Source of the DNA: CAZZEX01 sp964653285
GTDB lineage: Bacteria > Chloroflexota > Anaerolineae > B4-G1
Reading direction: 5' to 3'
DNA length: 64,000 nucleotides
NCBI GenBank assembly: GCA_964653285.1
Contig: CAZZEX010000009.1
Coordinates: 1 to 64,000 of the forward strand
The translations under genes and the position numbers were made by a program. The notes beneath the pieces were generated by a model. It was not told the DNA's origin. It worked only from the letters and a program-made list of their open reading frames with translations, and did no database searches. This document shows positions 57,232-64,000 of this stretch, in pieces. How positions within the stretch are numbered: the first letter of the stretch is position 1; every line of letters starts with the position of its first letter.

Positions 57232-59237
57232 GAGAACCCCAAGTGCGGGACGACTACTTCGCACCTGATCCGACTGATGTCACCACTACGGAGAGGGTGG
57301 CGTTCATCTTGCTGCTGGCGCTGGCTGCCTTTTTGCGCCTGTACGGGCTTCCTGAGGTGCCCCCTGGCATTCACGACGACGAGATCATTAACGCCCAAAT
57401 CGCCGACCAATTGCGAGCGGGCACGCCCTTCTCCATCTTTTACGAGGCTGGCGAAGGACGGGAGGGGCTGTATTATCCATTGCTGGTTTTCAGCCGGACG
57501 TTGACAGCGCAAGTGCCCTATTGGTACCGGCTGCCATCAGTTGTGTGTAGCCTGCTGACTATCCTGCTCGCCTACCGGCTGTCCCGTCATTGGTTCGGTC
57601 CCTGGACCGCGCTGGTGGCCACAGGTGGGCTAGCGGTCACCTTCTGGCCAGTGCATCTGGGACGAGAGGCATTGCGTGTGGTGACCTTCCCTCCGCTGGC
57701 CGCCGGTATGGCGCTGGCCCTTTGGCGCGGGCTGGAACAGCCTGCGCGCAGTAAATGCGCCGCCTGGTGGTTTGTACTGGCGGGCCTCTTGCTCGGCCTG
57801 GTGCAATACACCTACCTGGGTGCCCGCGTCCTGCCATTGTTCATCGTGCTGTTCGCCGCCTATCTGGCCTTCTTCCACCGTGCCCGGTTGGTTCTGCATT
57901 GGCGGGGGTTGATGCTACTCCTGGCTCTCGGAGCCCTCATCGCTGCGCCCTTGGCAATCTACATAGGAGGACATTGGGAGCAACAGGAACGGATCACACG
58001 TTTGAGCGAGCCACTGCACGCGCTCCTGACTGGTGATCCGCGCCCTGTGTTCTCCTCAGGTGCAGCCACACTGGGGATGTTCGTCTGGCAGGGCGACTCC
58101 CAGCCGCACTACAACTTACCGGGGCGGCCGGTGTTTGAACCGGTGGGGAGCATTCTGTTCCTCGGCGGTGTACTGATTGCGCTGTTCAATCTGCGTCATC
58201 CGGCCAGCGCGTTTTGCCTCCTCTGGACGATGACGACGCTGGGGCCGGGGATGCTAACCCAGCCAGCCCCCCATTTCGTGCGCACAGCCGGTACCCTCGT
58301 CACAACCTTCGTTTTTCCAGGGCTGGCTGCACGTTGGATAGAGAAGCGGCTGGGATCGAAAGGGCGAGTCGGTCTGGCTGCCGCGCTGGTACTTCTGGCA
58401 ATTGCCGATTTCAGCCTGACATTTCGGGATTACTCCTATCGGTGGCCAGATCTGGACGACGTGCGAGACTTCCGGCACGCCGGCCTGGCCGATGTGGCTC
58501 GCTATCTCGACCGTGTGCCCGAAACAACGCCGATAGCAGCCTGCACACCTTTTTTGAACGAGCAACATTTCTTCTGGCGCACCGACCGACAGGCATTACC
58601 TTATCTGCTGAACCGACGTGACCTGAACGTCGGCTGGTACAACTGCCTGGAGGCGCAGTTGTTCCTGCGAGGCGGACGGGCGAGCCGTTACCTGTTTGGA
58701 ACCAGCGGAGATTTTGCGCCATTTGTACCACCGGAGTGGATCGAGCAGGCCCAGACCGTGGCCACGTTCCACGATGACCGCCTGGTGCGCCTGGAGGTGG
58801 CGAATCAACTCGAGTCCTGGCTGACCCAATTGGCCCGTCCAAGCGGTCATTCGCTGACCTTCGGAGAAACGATGACGTTTCTGGGCTACCAGGTGGAGCA
58901 GGATACTCCTGCTCCAGGTGGCACACTGGACGTGCTCACAGCCTGGCAGGTGCTGGCCACACCGCCCAACAACTTGGCTATATTCCTGCACCTGCTAGAC
59001 AGCGATGGCAACCTCGTTGCACAGAGTGATACATTAGCGGCTCTTTCGGACACCTTTCGTCCGGAGGACGTATTCGTGCAACAGCACACCGTCGCGCTGG
59101 CGCCGGACGTGCCCGTGGGCGACTACCGGCTGGCGACTGGTCTGTACGTGCGGGGTGGCGAGCGGTTGCCCCTCGATTCTGGAGAGGGTGATTCCCTGAT
59201 TCTGGGAACAGTGGGGATTCACGATGGTGGTGATTGA
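57228..59237 (+). CDS. GT39-type membrane glycosyltransferase (PMT/ArnT-like)
   Basis: In this 669-residue protein, after a cytoplasmic N-terminus, FILLLALAAFLRLYGLP begins a series of about ten membrane helices. PPGIHDDEIINAQIADQL is the first-loop acidic motif that binds metal and lipid-linked sugar in the GT-C/GT39 fold. The C-terminal 150 residues form a soluble beta-rich domain outside the membrane (FLGYQVEQDTPAPGGTLDVL). Such enzymes transfer sugars from polyprenyl phosphates to proteins or lipids. A GTG at 57228 overlapping the upstream TGA is preferred to an ATG 25 codons earlier inside that gene. Its end overlaps rtcA by 14 bases. Confidence 0.85.
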   Translation: MREPQVRDDYFAPDPTDVTTTERVAFILLLALAAFLRLYGLPEVPPGIHDDEIINAQIADQLRAGTPFSIFYEAGEGREGLYYPLLVFSRTLTAQVPYWYRLPSVVCSLLTILLAYRLSRHWFGPWTALVATGGLAVTFWPVHLGREALRVVTFPPLAAGMALALWRGLEQPARSKCAAWWFVLAGLLLGLVQYTYLGARVLPLFIVLFAAYLAFFHRARLVLHWRGLMLLLALGALIAAPLAIYIGGHWEQQERITRLSEPLHALLTGDPRPVFSSGAATLGMFVWQGDSQPHYNLPGRPVFEPVGSILFLGGVLIALFNLRHPASAFCLLWTMTTLGPGMLTQPAPHFVRTAGTLVTTFVFPGLAARWIEKRLGSKGRVGLAAALVLLAIADFSLTFRDYSYRWPDLDDVRDFRHAGLADVARYLDRVPETTPIAACTPFLNEQHFFWRTDRQALPYLLNRRDLNVGWYNCLEAQLFLRGGRASRYLFGTSGDFAPFVPPEWIEQAQTVATFHDDRLVRLEVANQLESWLTQLARPSGHSLTFGETMTFLGYQVEQDTPAPGGTLDVLTAWQVLATPPNNLAIFLHLLDSDGNLVAQSDTLAALSDTFRPEDVFVQQHTVALAPDVPVGDYRLATGLYVRGGERLPLDSGEGDSLILGTVGIHDGGD

Positions 59238-60285
59238 CGGCTCCTACGGCGAGGGTGGAGGACAAGTGCTACGCACCGCGCTGACGTTGGCGGCCCTCAC
59301 CGGGCGGCCGATGTGCATCGAGCATATCCGCGCCGGGCGTAGGAAGCCGGGCCTTCAACCCCAGCACCTCACCGCCGTACGGGCAGCCGCCGTCGTGTGT
59401 AGGGCATACCTGGAAGGGGACGAGTTAGGTTCTCAGGCGCTCACCTTTGTCCCCGGCGGCCCACCGCGCCCTGGCAAGTATACCTTCGACGTGGCCGAGG
59501 CGGCCCGACGGGGTAGTGCCGGGTCGGTGAGCCTGGTGCTGCAGACAGTGCTCCTGCCATTGGCGTTGGGCGATGGAGAATCGCACCTGACGCTGCGGGG
59601 TGGGACGCACGTGCCCTGGGCCCCGCCGGTGCCCTACCTGGAGCATGTCTTCCTGCCCCTACTAGCGCAGATGGGGATGCGCGCACAGGTGGAATTGGTG
59701 CGCTGGGGGTTCTACCCGGCGGGCGGTGGAGAGGTACGGGTATGGATTGGGGGACGGGAAGGGCCGCCGTGCCCCATCGTGTTGACCGAGCACGGGGAAC
59801 TGCAGCGGGTTTGGGGTACAGCGGCGGTGATGAATCTGCCAGCCCACATCCCTCAGCGCATGGCCGCCCGTGCCCGCAATGTGCTGGCGGAGGCGGGCTT
59901 GCAGGCGCAGGTGGAGCCGCGCCGGCTGCACGGGGTTGGGCCGGGGGCTGGCATCTTTCTGTTTGCCGAGTACGCGCACGCGACCGCTGGCTTCACCGCC
60001 TACGGGCGCAAGGGGTTGCCAGCCGAGCGCGTGGCCGAGGCGGCCTGTGAAAATCTGCTGGCCCATCATCGCTCAGATGCTCCAGTCGACCCACACCTGG
60101 CCGATCAACTGGTGCTGCCGATGGCCCTGGCGAAGGGAGAATCCCAAGTGGCTACCTCACAGGTGTCCCAACATTTGCTGACCAACGTCTGGGTCGTGAG
60201 ACAATTCCTGACGCGGGAGTTAAGCATCACAGAGAAACCAAGAGCACTGGCTACGTTAGTTGTGAAGGAAGAAAAGCATGATTGA
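59224..60285 (+). CDS. rtcA: RNA 3'-terminal phosphate cyclase
   Basis: This 353-residue protein starts VVIDGSYGEGGGQVLRTALT and has IRAGRRKPGLQPQHLTAV, the RtcA entry, and ends with the region holding the nucleophile His in HLADQLVLPMALA. RtcA converts a 3' phosphate on RNA to a 2',3'-cyclic phosphate using ATP. The ligase RtcB is not nearby. It overlaps the RNase Z gene by eight bases, so the two are probably made together for RNA end processing or repair. Its start overlaps the preceding glycosyltransferase gene by 14 bases. Confidence 0.93.
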   Translation: MVVIDGSYGEGGGQVLRTALTLAALTGRPMCIEHIRAGRRKPGLQPQHLTAVRAAAVVCRAYLEGDELGSQALTFVPGGPPRPGKYTFDVAEAARRGSAGSVSLVLQTVLLPLALGDGESHLTLRGGTHVPWAPPVPYLEHVFLPLLAQMGMRAQVELVRWGFYPAGGGEVRVWIGGREGPPCPIVLTEHGELQRVWGTAAVMNLPAHIPQRMAARARNVLAEAGLQAQVEPRRLHGVGPGAGIFLFAEYAHATAGFTAYGRKGLPAERVAEAACENLLAHHRSDAPVDPHLADQLVLPMALAKGESQVATSQVSQHLLTNVWVVRQFLTRELSITEKPRALATLVVKEEKHD

Positions 60286-61210
60286 GATCGTCTTTCTAGG
60301 CACTTCGGCGTCGGCTCCTTCGATCCATCGTGGGCTTTCGGCGCAGATTATCCTTTACAAAAACTATCGCTTCCTGGTGGACTGCGGGGAGGGGACACAG
60401 CGGCAAATCCTGCACAGCGGCTTGGGCTTCAAGCGGCTTAATAGAATCCTCCTTACCCACGGTCACCTCGACCACATCCTCGGCCTGGGGGGGCTGGTCT
60501 CCACCTTCGCACGCTGGGAGGCGCTTGAACATCTCGAGATCTATGGCAGCGGTTGGGCCCTCGACCGGGTGCACGATCTGATCTACGGCGTGGTGTTGCG
60601 GGGTGCCGAGCCCTCGATCAAGATTGACCTCATTGAGGTACGCCCCGGGGTCATTCTGGAGGATGATACCTTTGAAATCCTGGCCTTCCCGGTTGTTCAC
60701 CGTGGGCCATGTCTGGGCTACCTGTTCCGCGAGAAACCGCGCCGCCCGTTTCTCAATGAGCGAGCGGAGGCATTGGGAGTGCCACAGGGACCAGAGCGAC
60801 GACGGCTGGTTGCCGGGGAGCCGGTGACGCTGCCTGATGGTCGCGCGGTTTACCCCGATGACGTGCTCGGCCCACCACGGCCGGGCGTGTGCCTGGCCCA
60901 CGTGGGCGACGCTGGCCGAACCGAGAATCTAAAGGCAGCCGTGCACGGGGCCGATATGCTGGTCATTGAGGCCACGTACTTGCGGCGTGAAACGGACATG
61001 GCGCGTCGTTTCGCTCACCTTACGGCGGCGCAGGCCGCTCAGTTGGCCCGGGACGCAGGGGTCCATCGGCTGGTGCTGACACACATCTCGCGGCGCTATC
61101 GCGAGGCGGAGATTCTGGACGAGGCATGGCCCATCTTCCCCGAGACAATCGTCGCCCGTGATTTCGACCACTTCCGCGTGTTAGGCAGAGACACGAAGCG
61201 TAGAACGTAA
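60278..61210 (+). CDS. rnz: Ribonuclease Z (tRNA 3'-processing endonuclease)
   Basis: This 310-residue metallo-beta-lactamase-fold protein starts MIEIVFLGTSASAPSIHRG with LVDCGEGTQRQIL and LLTHGHLDHILGLGG (HxHxDH) near residue 60. Later metal ligands lie in VVHRGPCLGYLF and DMLVIEATYL, and HISRRYREAEIL follows at the C-terminus. These fit RNase Z, which cuts tRNA precursors after the discriminator base, and length is normal. Its start overlaps the rtcA stop. Confidence 0.94.
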   Translation: MIEIVFLGTSASAPSIHRGLSAQIILYKNYRFLVDCGEGTQRQILHSGLGFKRLNRILLTHGHLDHILGLGGLVSTFARWEALEHLEIYGSGWALDRVHDLIYGVVLRGAEPSIKIDLIEVRPGVILEDDTFEILAFPVVHRGPCLGYLFREKPRRPFLNERAEALGVPQGPERRRLVAGEPVTLPDGRAVYPDDVLGPPRPGVCLAHVGDAGRTENLKAAVHGADMLVIEATYLRRETDMARRFAHLTAAQAAQLARDAGVHRLVLTHISRRYREAEILDEAWPIFPETIVARDFDHFRVLGRDTKRRT

Positions 61211-61270
61211 ACACGAAATACAAAAAGAGCCCAACGTTGACTGTCCCGTCACGTTTCACGCATTGAGGGC

Positions 61271-61299
61271 TTGCCAGAAGCAGGTAGACAAGTTATAAT
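61271..61299 (+). promoter_or_regulatory. Sigma70-type promoter of the zinc-ribbon gene
   Basis: TTGCCA, 17 bases, TATAAT, ending 23 bases before the ATG at 61323. AGAGGA lies before the ATG. Confidence 0.8.
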
Positions 61300-61322
61300 T
61301 ACACAAAACGAGAGGATGAATT

Positions 61323-61622
61323 ATGCCAGCGTACCGTAAGGCCAGCATCCGGGAATTGACTTCAGCCGCCTACGAATTGGATTTAGGCGTTGTCGAGGGA
61401 CGCCTGCATCGTAGCGCAGAAGATGGTCGCTGGATGACGGGCAATGCGCAGTTGAGCGAGTGGCTGGCCAGGTACGATGGTCAGGAAATCGTCCTCATCG
61501 TTGCCTCGTTGGAAGATGACCGTCCCGTTCCGGTCAAGGTCTGCCGTACCTGTGGCAGCGAATATGTGGGCATCGAGTGCCCGCGTTGTCGAGAAGTCCG
61601 CATCCGCCTGCGAGGTTCTTAA
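61323..61622 (+). CDS. Small protein with C-terminal zinc ribbon
   Basis: This 99-residue protein starts YRKASIRELTSAAYELDLGV, continues with an OB-like beta segment (GQEIVLIVASLEDDRPVPVK) and ends with CRTCGSEYVGIECPRC (CxxC...CxxC), a zinc ribbon, then a basic tail (REVRIRLRG). This layout suggests nucleic-acid binding. I do not recognise a named family. It has its own promoter and follows RNase Z, but is not coupled to it. Confidence 0.7.
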   Translation: MPAYRKASIRELTSAAYELDLGVVEGRLHRSAEDGRWMTGNAQLSEWLARYDGQEIVLIVASLEDDRPVPVKVCRTCGSEYVGIECPRCREVRIRLRGS

Positions 61623-61820
61623 GGAGTAACCACCAGGCAAGTGAACGAGGGAGGCCAAATACAGGCCCCCCCGGTTTTCGTGTACGCCGGGTATTGACGT
61701 AACCAGGCGGCGGAGAGCCGTTCTCTCGACCTGTCATCTCATCGCTCCTGCAGTACATTGGAGACACCGGTCAACGTCTTGAGGAGTAAGTCAACGAAGA
61801 CAACGAGTACATCCGCTGCT

Positions 61821-63611
61821 ATGAAACGTCTACTTTCCGGTAACGAGGCCATTGCCTTAGGTGCATGGGAGGCTGGCGTCAGGTACGCCGCCGCCTATCC
61901 GGGTACCCCCAGCACGGAGATCCTGCCCGCGCTGGCCCAGTATGCCGGCGTGCGGGCTGAGTGGGCCTCCAACGAAAAGGTCGCGCTGGATGCGGCCATC
62001 GGAGCCTCCTTCGCCGGGGCGCGTGCGCTAGCGGCGATGAAGCACGTCGGCGTTAACGTCGCCTCCGACAGTCTGATGAGCGTCTCCTACACCGGCGTAG
62101 GAGCGGGGCTGGTGCTGGTCAGCGCCGACGACCCCGGCGCCTTCAGTTCTCAGAACGAACAGGATAACCGCCACTACGCCCGCTTCGGCAAGTTCCCCTG
62201 CCTGGAGCCGGCCGACAGCCAGGAGGCAAAGGGTCTCACCCACTTCGCCTTCGAACTGAGCGAGCAGTTCGACACGCCGGTGATGCTGCGCTCCACCACG
62301 CGCCTCTCTCATTCCAAGAGCGCGGTAGAAGTAGAGATGCCCGCTGAGCCACGCGAGCCCGGCCCCCTGCCTCCCTTTGAGCGCAATCCGCGCAAGTACG
62401 TGCCTATCCCGGCCCACGCCCGCCTCCTCCACCCTCAGGTCGAGGAGCGAATGTGCCACCTGCGTGAGTACGCCGAGACTTGCCCGCTCAACCGGGTCGA
62501 GTGGGGAGATAAGCGTGTTGGCGTCATCAGCAACGGCGTGGCCTATCAGTACGCCCGCGAGGTCTTCGCCGGCTTCTCGTTCCTCAAACTGGGGATGACC
62601 TATCCGCTGCCAGCGGGGATGATCCGCGACTTCGCCGCCCAGGTCGAGACACTGGTCGTCGTCGAGGAACTGGACCCCTTCATCGAGGAGCAGATCCGCG
62701 CGTTGGGCCTGAAGGTCATCGGCAAGGAATTCTTCCCCATGACCGGCGAACTCACGCTGGCCCGCGTCCGCGAGAGCGCCGTCAAAGCCAGCCTCCCCAT
62801 CCAGCCCCCAGCCCCTAGCCCCCAGCCCCTAGCCCCTACCATCACAATCCCCCCCCGTCCCCCGGCCCTCTGCCCCGGCTGCCCCCACCGCTCCGTCTAC
62901 TTCAACCTGCGGAAACTGAAACTGCTGGTGGCGGGCGACATCGGCTGCTACGCCATCGGTGTCCTCCCCCCCTTCAACGCGATGGATATGCTGATCTCAA
63001 TGGGAGCGAGCATCGGGCTGGCCCACGGGGCCAAACAAGCCGGCTGCCTCGACAAGATCGTCGCCACCATCGGCGACTCCACCTTCTTCCACGCTGGCCT
63101 TCCGGAACTAGCAAACATCATCTACAACCACAGCACAGCCTGCACGATGATTCTGAACAACGGCACGACAGCGATGACTGGCGGGCAGGACAATCCCGCC
63201 ACCGGCGTCACGCTGCAGGGAGAGACCACCCAGGCGATTGACATCGAAGCGGTAGTGCGGGCGATGGGCGTCGAGCACCTGTGGGTGGTGGACGCACTGG
63301 ACGTCAAGGGAGTCGAGCGAGCCATCAAGGAAGCGACCGCCATCGAAGATCGGCCTACCGTCATCATCGTCAACGGGGCCTGCGTTTTCACCCCGCAGTT
63401 CCAGCGTCGCCCGGTTGTCGTGGTTGACCCCGAGGTCTGCAATGGCTGCGGCTTTTGCTTCCGCGTCGGCTGCCCGGCCATCCTCAAGTCGGAGGAAATA
63501 GACGCGAAGACGAAGCGGCCCAAGGTGGAGATTGACCCGCTCTTGTGCACCGGCTGTACCATCTGCCTGCAGGTGTGCCCGCGGAAGGCGATCCATCAGG
63601 TGGGGGAATAA
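61821..63611 (+). CDS. iorA: Indolepyruvate:ferredoxin oxidoreductase alpha subunit
   Basis: This 596-residue protein begins KRLLSGNEAIALGAWEAGVR, with the pyrimidine domain YAAAYPGTPSTEI, the TPP domain CPGCPHRSVYFNL and GDSTFFHAGLPELANIIYN, and two C-terminal [4Fe-4S] sets, CNGCGFCFRVGCPAI and CTGCTICLQVCPRKA. It decarboxylates aryl pyruvates (and relatives) to acyl-CoA, reducing ferredoxin. The start at 61821 fits the family. An ATG at 61758 adds 21 unconserved residues. Near residue 340 a PAPSPQPLAPTITIPPRP stretch is encoded by CCCTAGCCCCCAGCC-type repeats inserted in frame between two domains. iorB follows. Confidence 0.92.
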   Translation: MKRLLSGNEAIALGAWEAGVRYAAAYPGTPSTEILPALAQYAGVRAEWASNEKVALDAAIGASFAGARALAAMKHVGVNVASDSLMSVSYTGVGAGLVLVSADDPGAFSSQNEQDNRHYARFGKFPCLEPADSQEAKGLTHFAFELSEQFDTPVMLRSTTRLSHSKSAVEVEMPAEPREPGPLPPFERNPRKYVPIPAHARLLHPQVEERMCHLREYAETCPLNRVEWGDKRVGVISNGVAYQYAREVFAGFSFLKLGMTYPLPAGMIRDFAAQVETLVVVEELDPFIEEQIRALGLKVIGKEFFPMTGELTLARVRESAVKASLPIQPPAPSPQPLAPTITIPPRPPALCPGCPHRSVYFNLRKLKLLVAGDIGCYAIGVLPPFNAMDMLISMGASIGLAHGAKQAGCLDKIVATIGDSTFFHAGLPELANIIYNHSTACTMILNNGTTAMTGGQDNPATGVTLQGETTQAIDIEAVVRAMGVEHLWVVDALDVKGVERAIKEATAIEDRPTVIIVNGACVFTPQFQRRPVVVVDPEVCNGCGFCFRVGCPAILKSEEIDAKTKRPKVEIDPLLCTGCTICLQVCPRKAIHQVGE

Positions 63612-63675
63612 CCCCGCCTTCTATCCCCTATGACCATTGACGACCTGCTCATCGAACTCGAGGAGAGCGAGCGGT

Positions 63676-63804
63676 ATGTGGCACCTGCACCCATTTGACG
63701 CGCCGGAGACACATTGCCCAACGCCGGAGGGGGTTTCACCACGGCCGCCCCTGCAGTTCCTTGCCGAGGTCGAAGAGTTGCTGCTTGAGAACGAACTGAT
63801 TTGA
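63676..63804 (+). CDS. Possible 42-residue protein between iorA and iorB
   Basis: An ATG at 63676, ten bases after GAGGAG, opens MWHLHPFDAPETHCPTPEGV and ends LQFLAEVEELLLENELI. A shorter frame (63630-63698, MTIDDLLIELEESERYVAPA) overlaps its start in another register, so an older longer gene with a frameshift is possible. It ends seven bases before the iorB start. No family was recognised, and expression is uncertain. Confidence 0.4.
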   Translation: MWHLHPFDAPETHCPTPEGVSPRPPLQFLAEVEELLLENELI

Positions 63805-63811
63805 GAGGAGC

Positions 63812-64000
63812 ATGGACAAGAAAAATATCAACTTCCTGTTCGTTGGCGTCGGCGGGCAGGGCATCCTGACCGCCTCCGATATTGTGGCCGAGGTGGGGTT
63901 GGAAGCCGGGTACGATGCCAAGAAATCCGAGGTGCACGGCTTCTCCCAGCGTGGCGGCGTGGTCGAGAGCCACGTCCGCTGGGGCGACGAGGTCGCAGCA
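63812..64000 (+). CDS. iorB: Indolepyruvate:ferredoxin oxidoreductase beta subunit (partial)
   Basis: The first 63 residues are in the window: MDKKNINFLFVGVGGQGILT, then SDIVAEVGLEAGYDAKKSEV and HGFSQRGGVVESHVRWG. This is the gamma-type domain of 2-oxoacid:ferredoxin oxidoreductases, and GVGGQG is its signature. It pairs with iorA in the heterodimer. The gene runs off the window edge. GAGAGGAG precedes the ATG. Confidence 0.92.
   Translation, partial: MDKKNINFLFVGVGGQGILTASDIVAEVGLEAGYDAKKSEVHGFSQRGGVVESHVRWGDEVAA

Overview
The window is GC-rich bacterial DNA with dense, often overlapping genes and strong sigma70-type promoters. No rRNA, tRNA or CRISPR array was seen. The gene content suggests an anaerobic or facultative Chloroflexota (Anaerolineae-like) genome: an aldehyde:ferredoxin oxidoreductase, an indolepyruvate:ferredoxin oxidoreductase, a fused NuoCD, large extracytoplasmic glycosidases with NBR1-type Ig domains, and many short intergenic repeat families, some of them inside genes. 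This assignment is an inference from content, since no marker gene was compared with a database.

Layout. 0-1.4 kb: the remnant of a formylglycine-generating-enzyme-like gene and a mazEF-type toxin-antitoxin pair. 1.4-14.5 kb: a catabolic cluster with a DUF1116 (YlbE/YahG-like) protein, a cyclase-type hydrolase, a nitrilase-fold amidase, a class III CoA-transferase, an alpha/beta hydrolase and a three-subunit molybdenum hydroxylase. It is interrupted by a single-chain restriction-methylation enzyme and a SEC-C gene broken by an in-frame TGA. 14.6-18.7 kb (minus): a tungsten/molybdenum AOR translationally coupled to a J-domain coiled-coil protein, plus a lipoprotein. 18.9-26.8 kb: folC, lon, a probable independent small RNA, two small ferredoxin-like/SRPBCC proteins, an M20 peptidase, and ricT with a coupled 45-codon gene. 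26.8-29.8 kb: nuoB-nuoCD-nuoI only.

30.1-47.4 kb (minus) is a defence island and the most notable region. The effector block DUF4007-brxF-brxC-pglZ-brxL resembles BREX type 4, but no PAPS-reductase protein (BrxP) is present. Instead the island carries a 1383-residue Eco57I/PglX-like methyltransferase and an unusual cassette of TIGR04255 protein, DUF5678-like protein and retropepsin-like aspartic protease. A direct-repeat candidate operator lies just upstream of the DUF4007 gene. A relBE-type module flanks the island.

47.5-61.6 kb (plus): a SufR-like Fe-S regulator, a B12-binding radical SAM protein, a 1212-residue membrane protein joining an RNA-polymerase alpha-CTD-like domain to extracytoplasmic glycosidase and Ig domains, a phd-vapC pair, two more membrane-anchored clan-A-type glycosidases, a GT39-type membrane glycosyltransferase, and overlapping rtcA and RNase Z genes. 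61.8-64 kb: iorA and the start of iorB.

Two themes run through the window. Mobile or repeat DNA has been accepted in frame by at least seven genes. Translational coupling (ATGA/GTGA overlaps) links many neighbours, including several genes of fewer than 60 codons.
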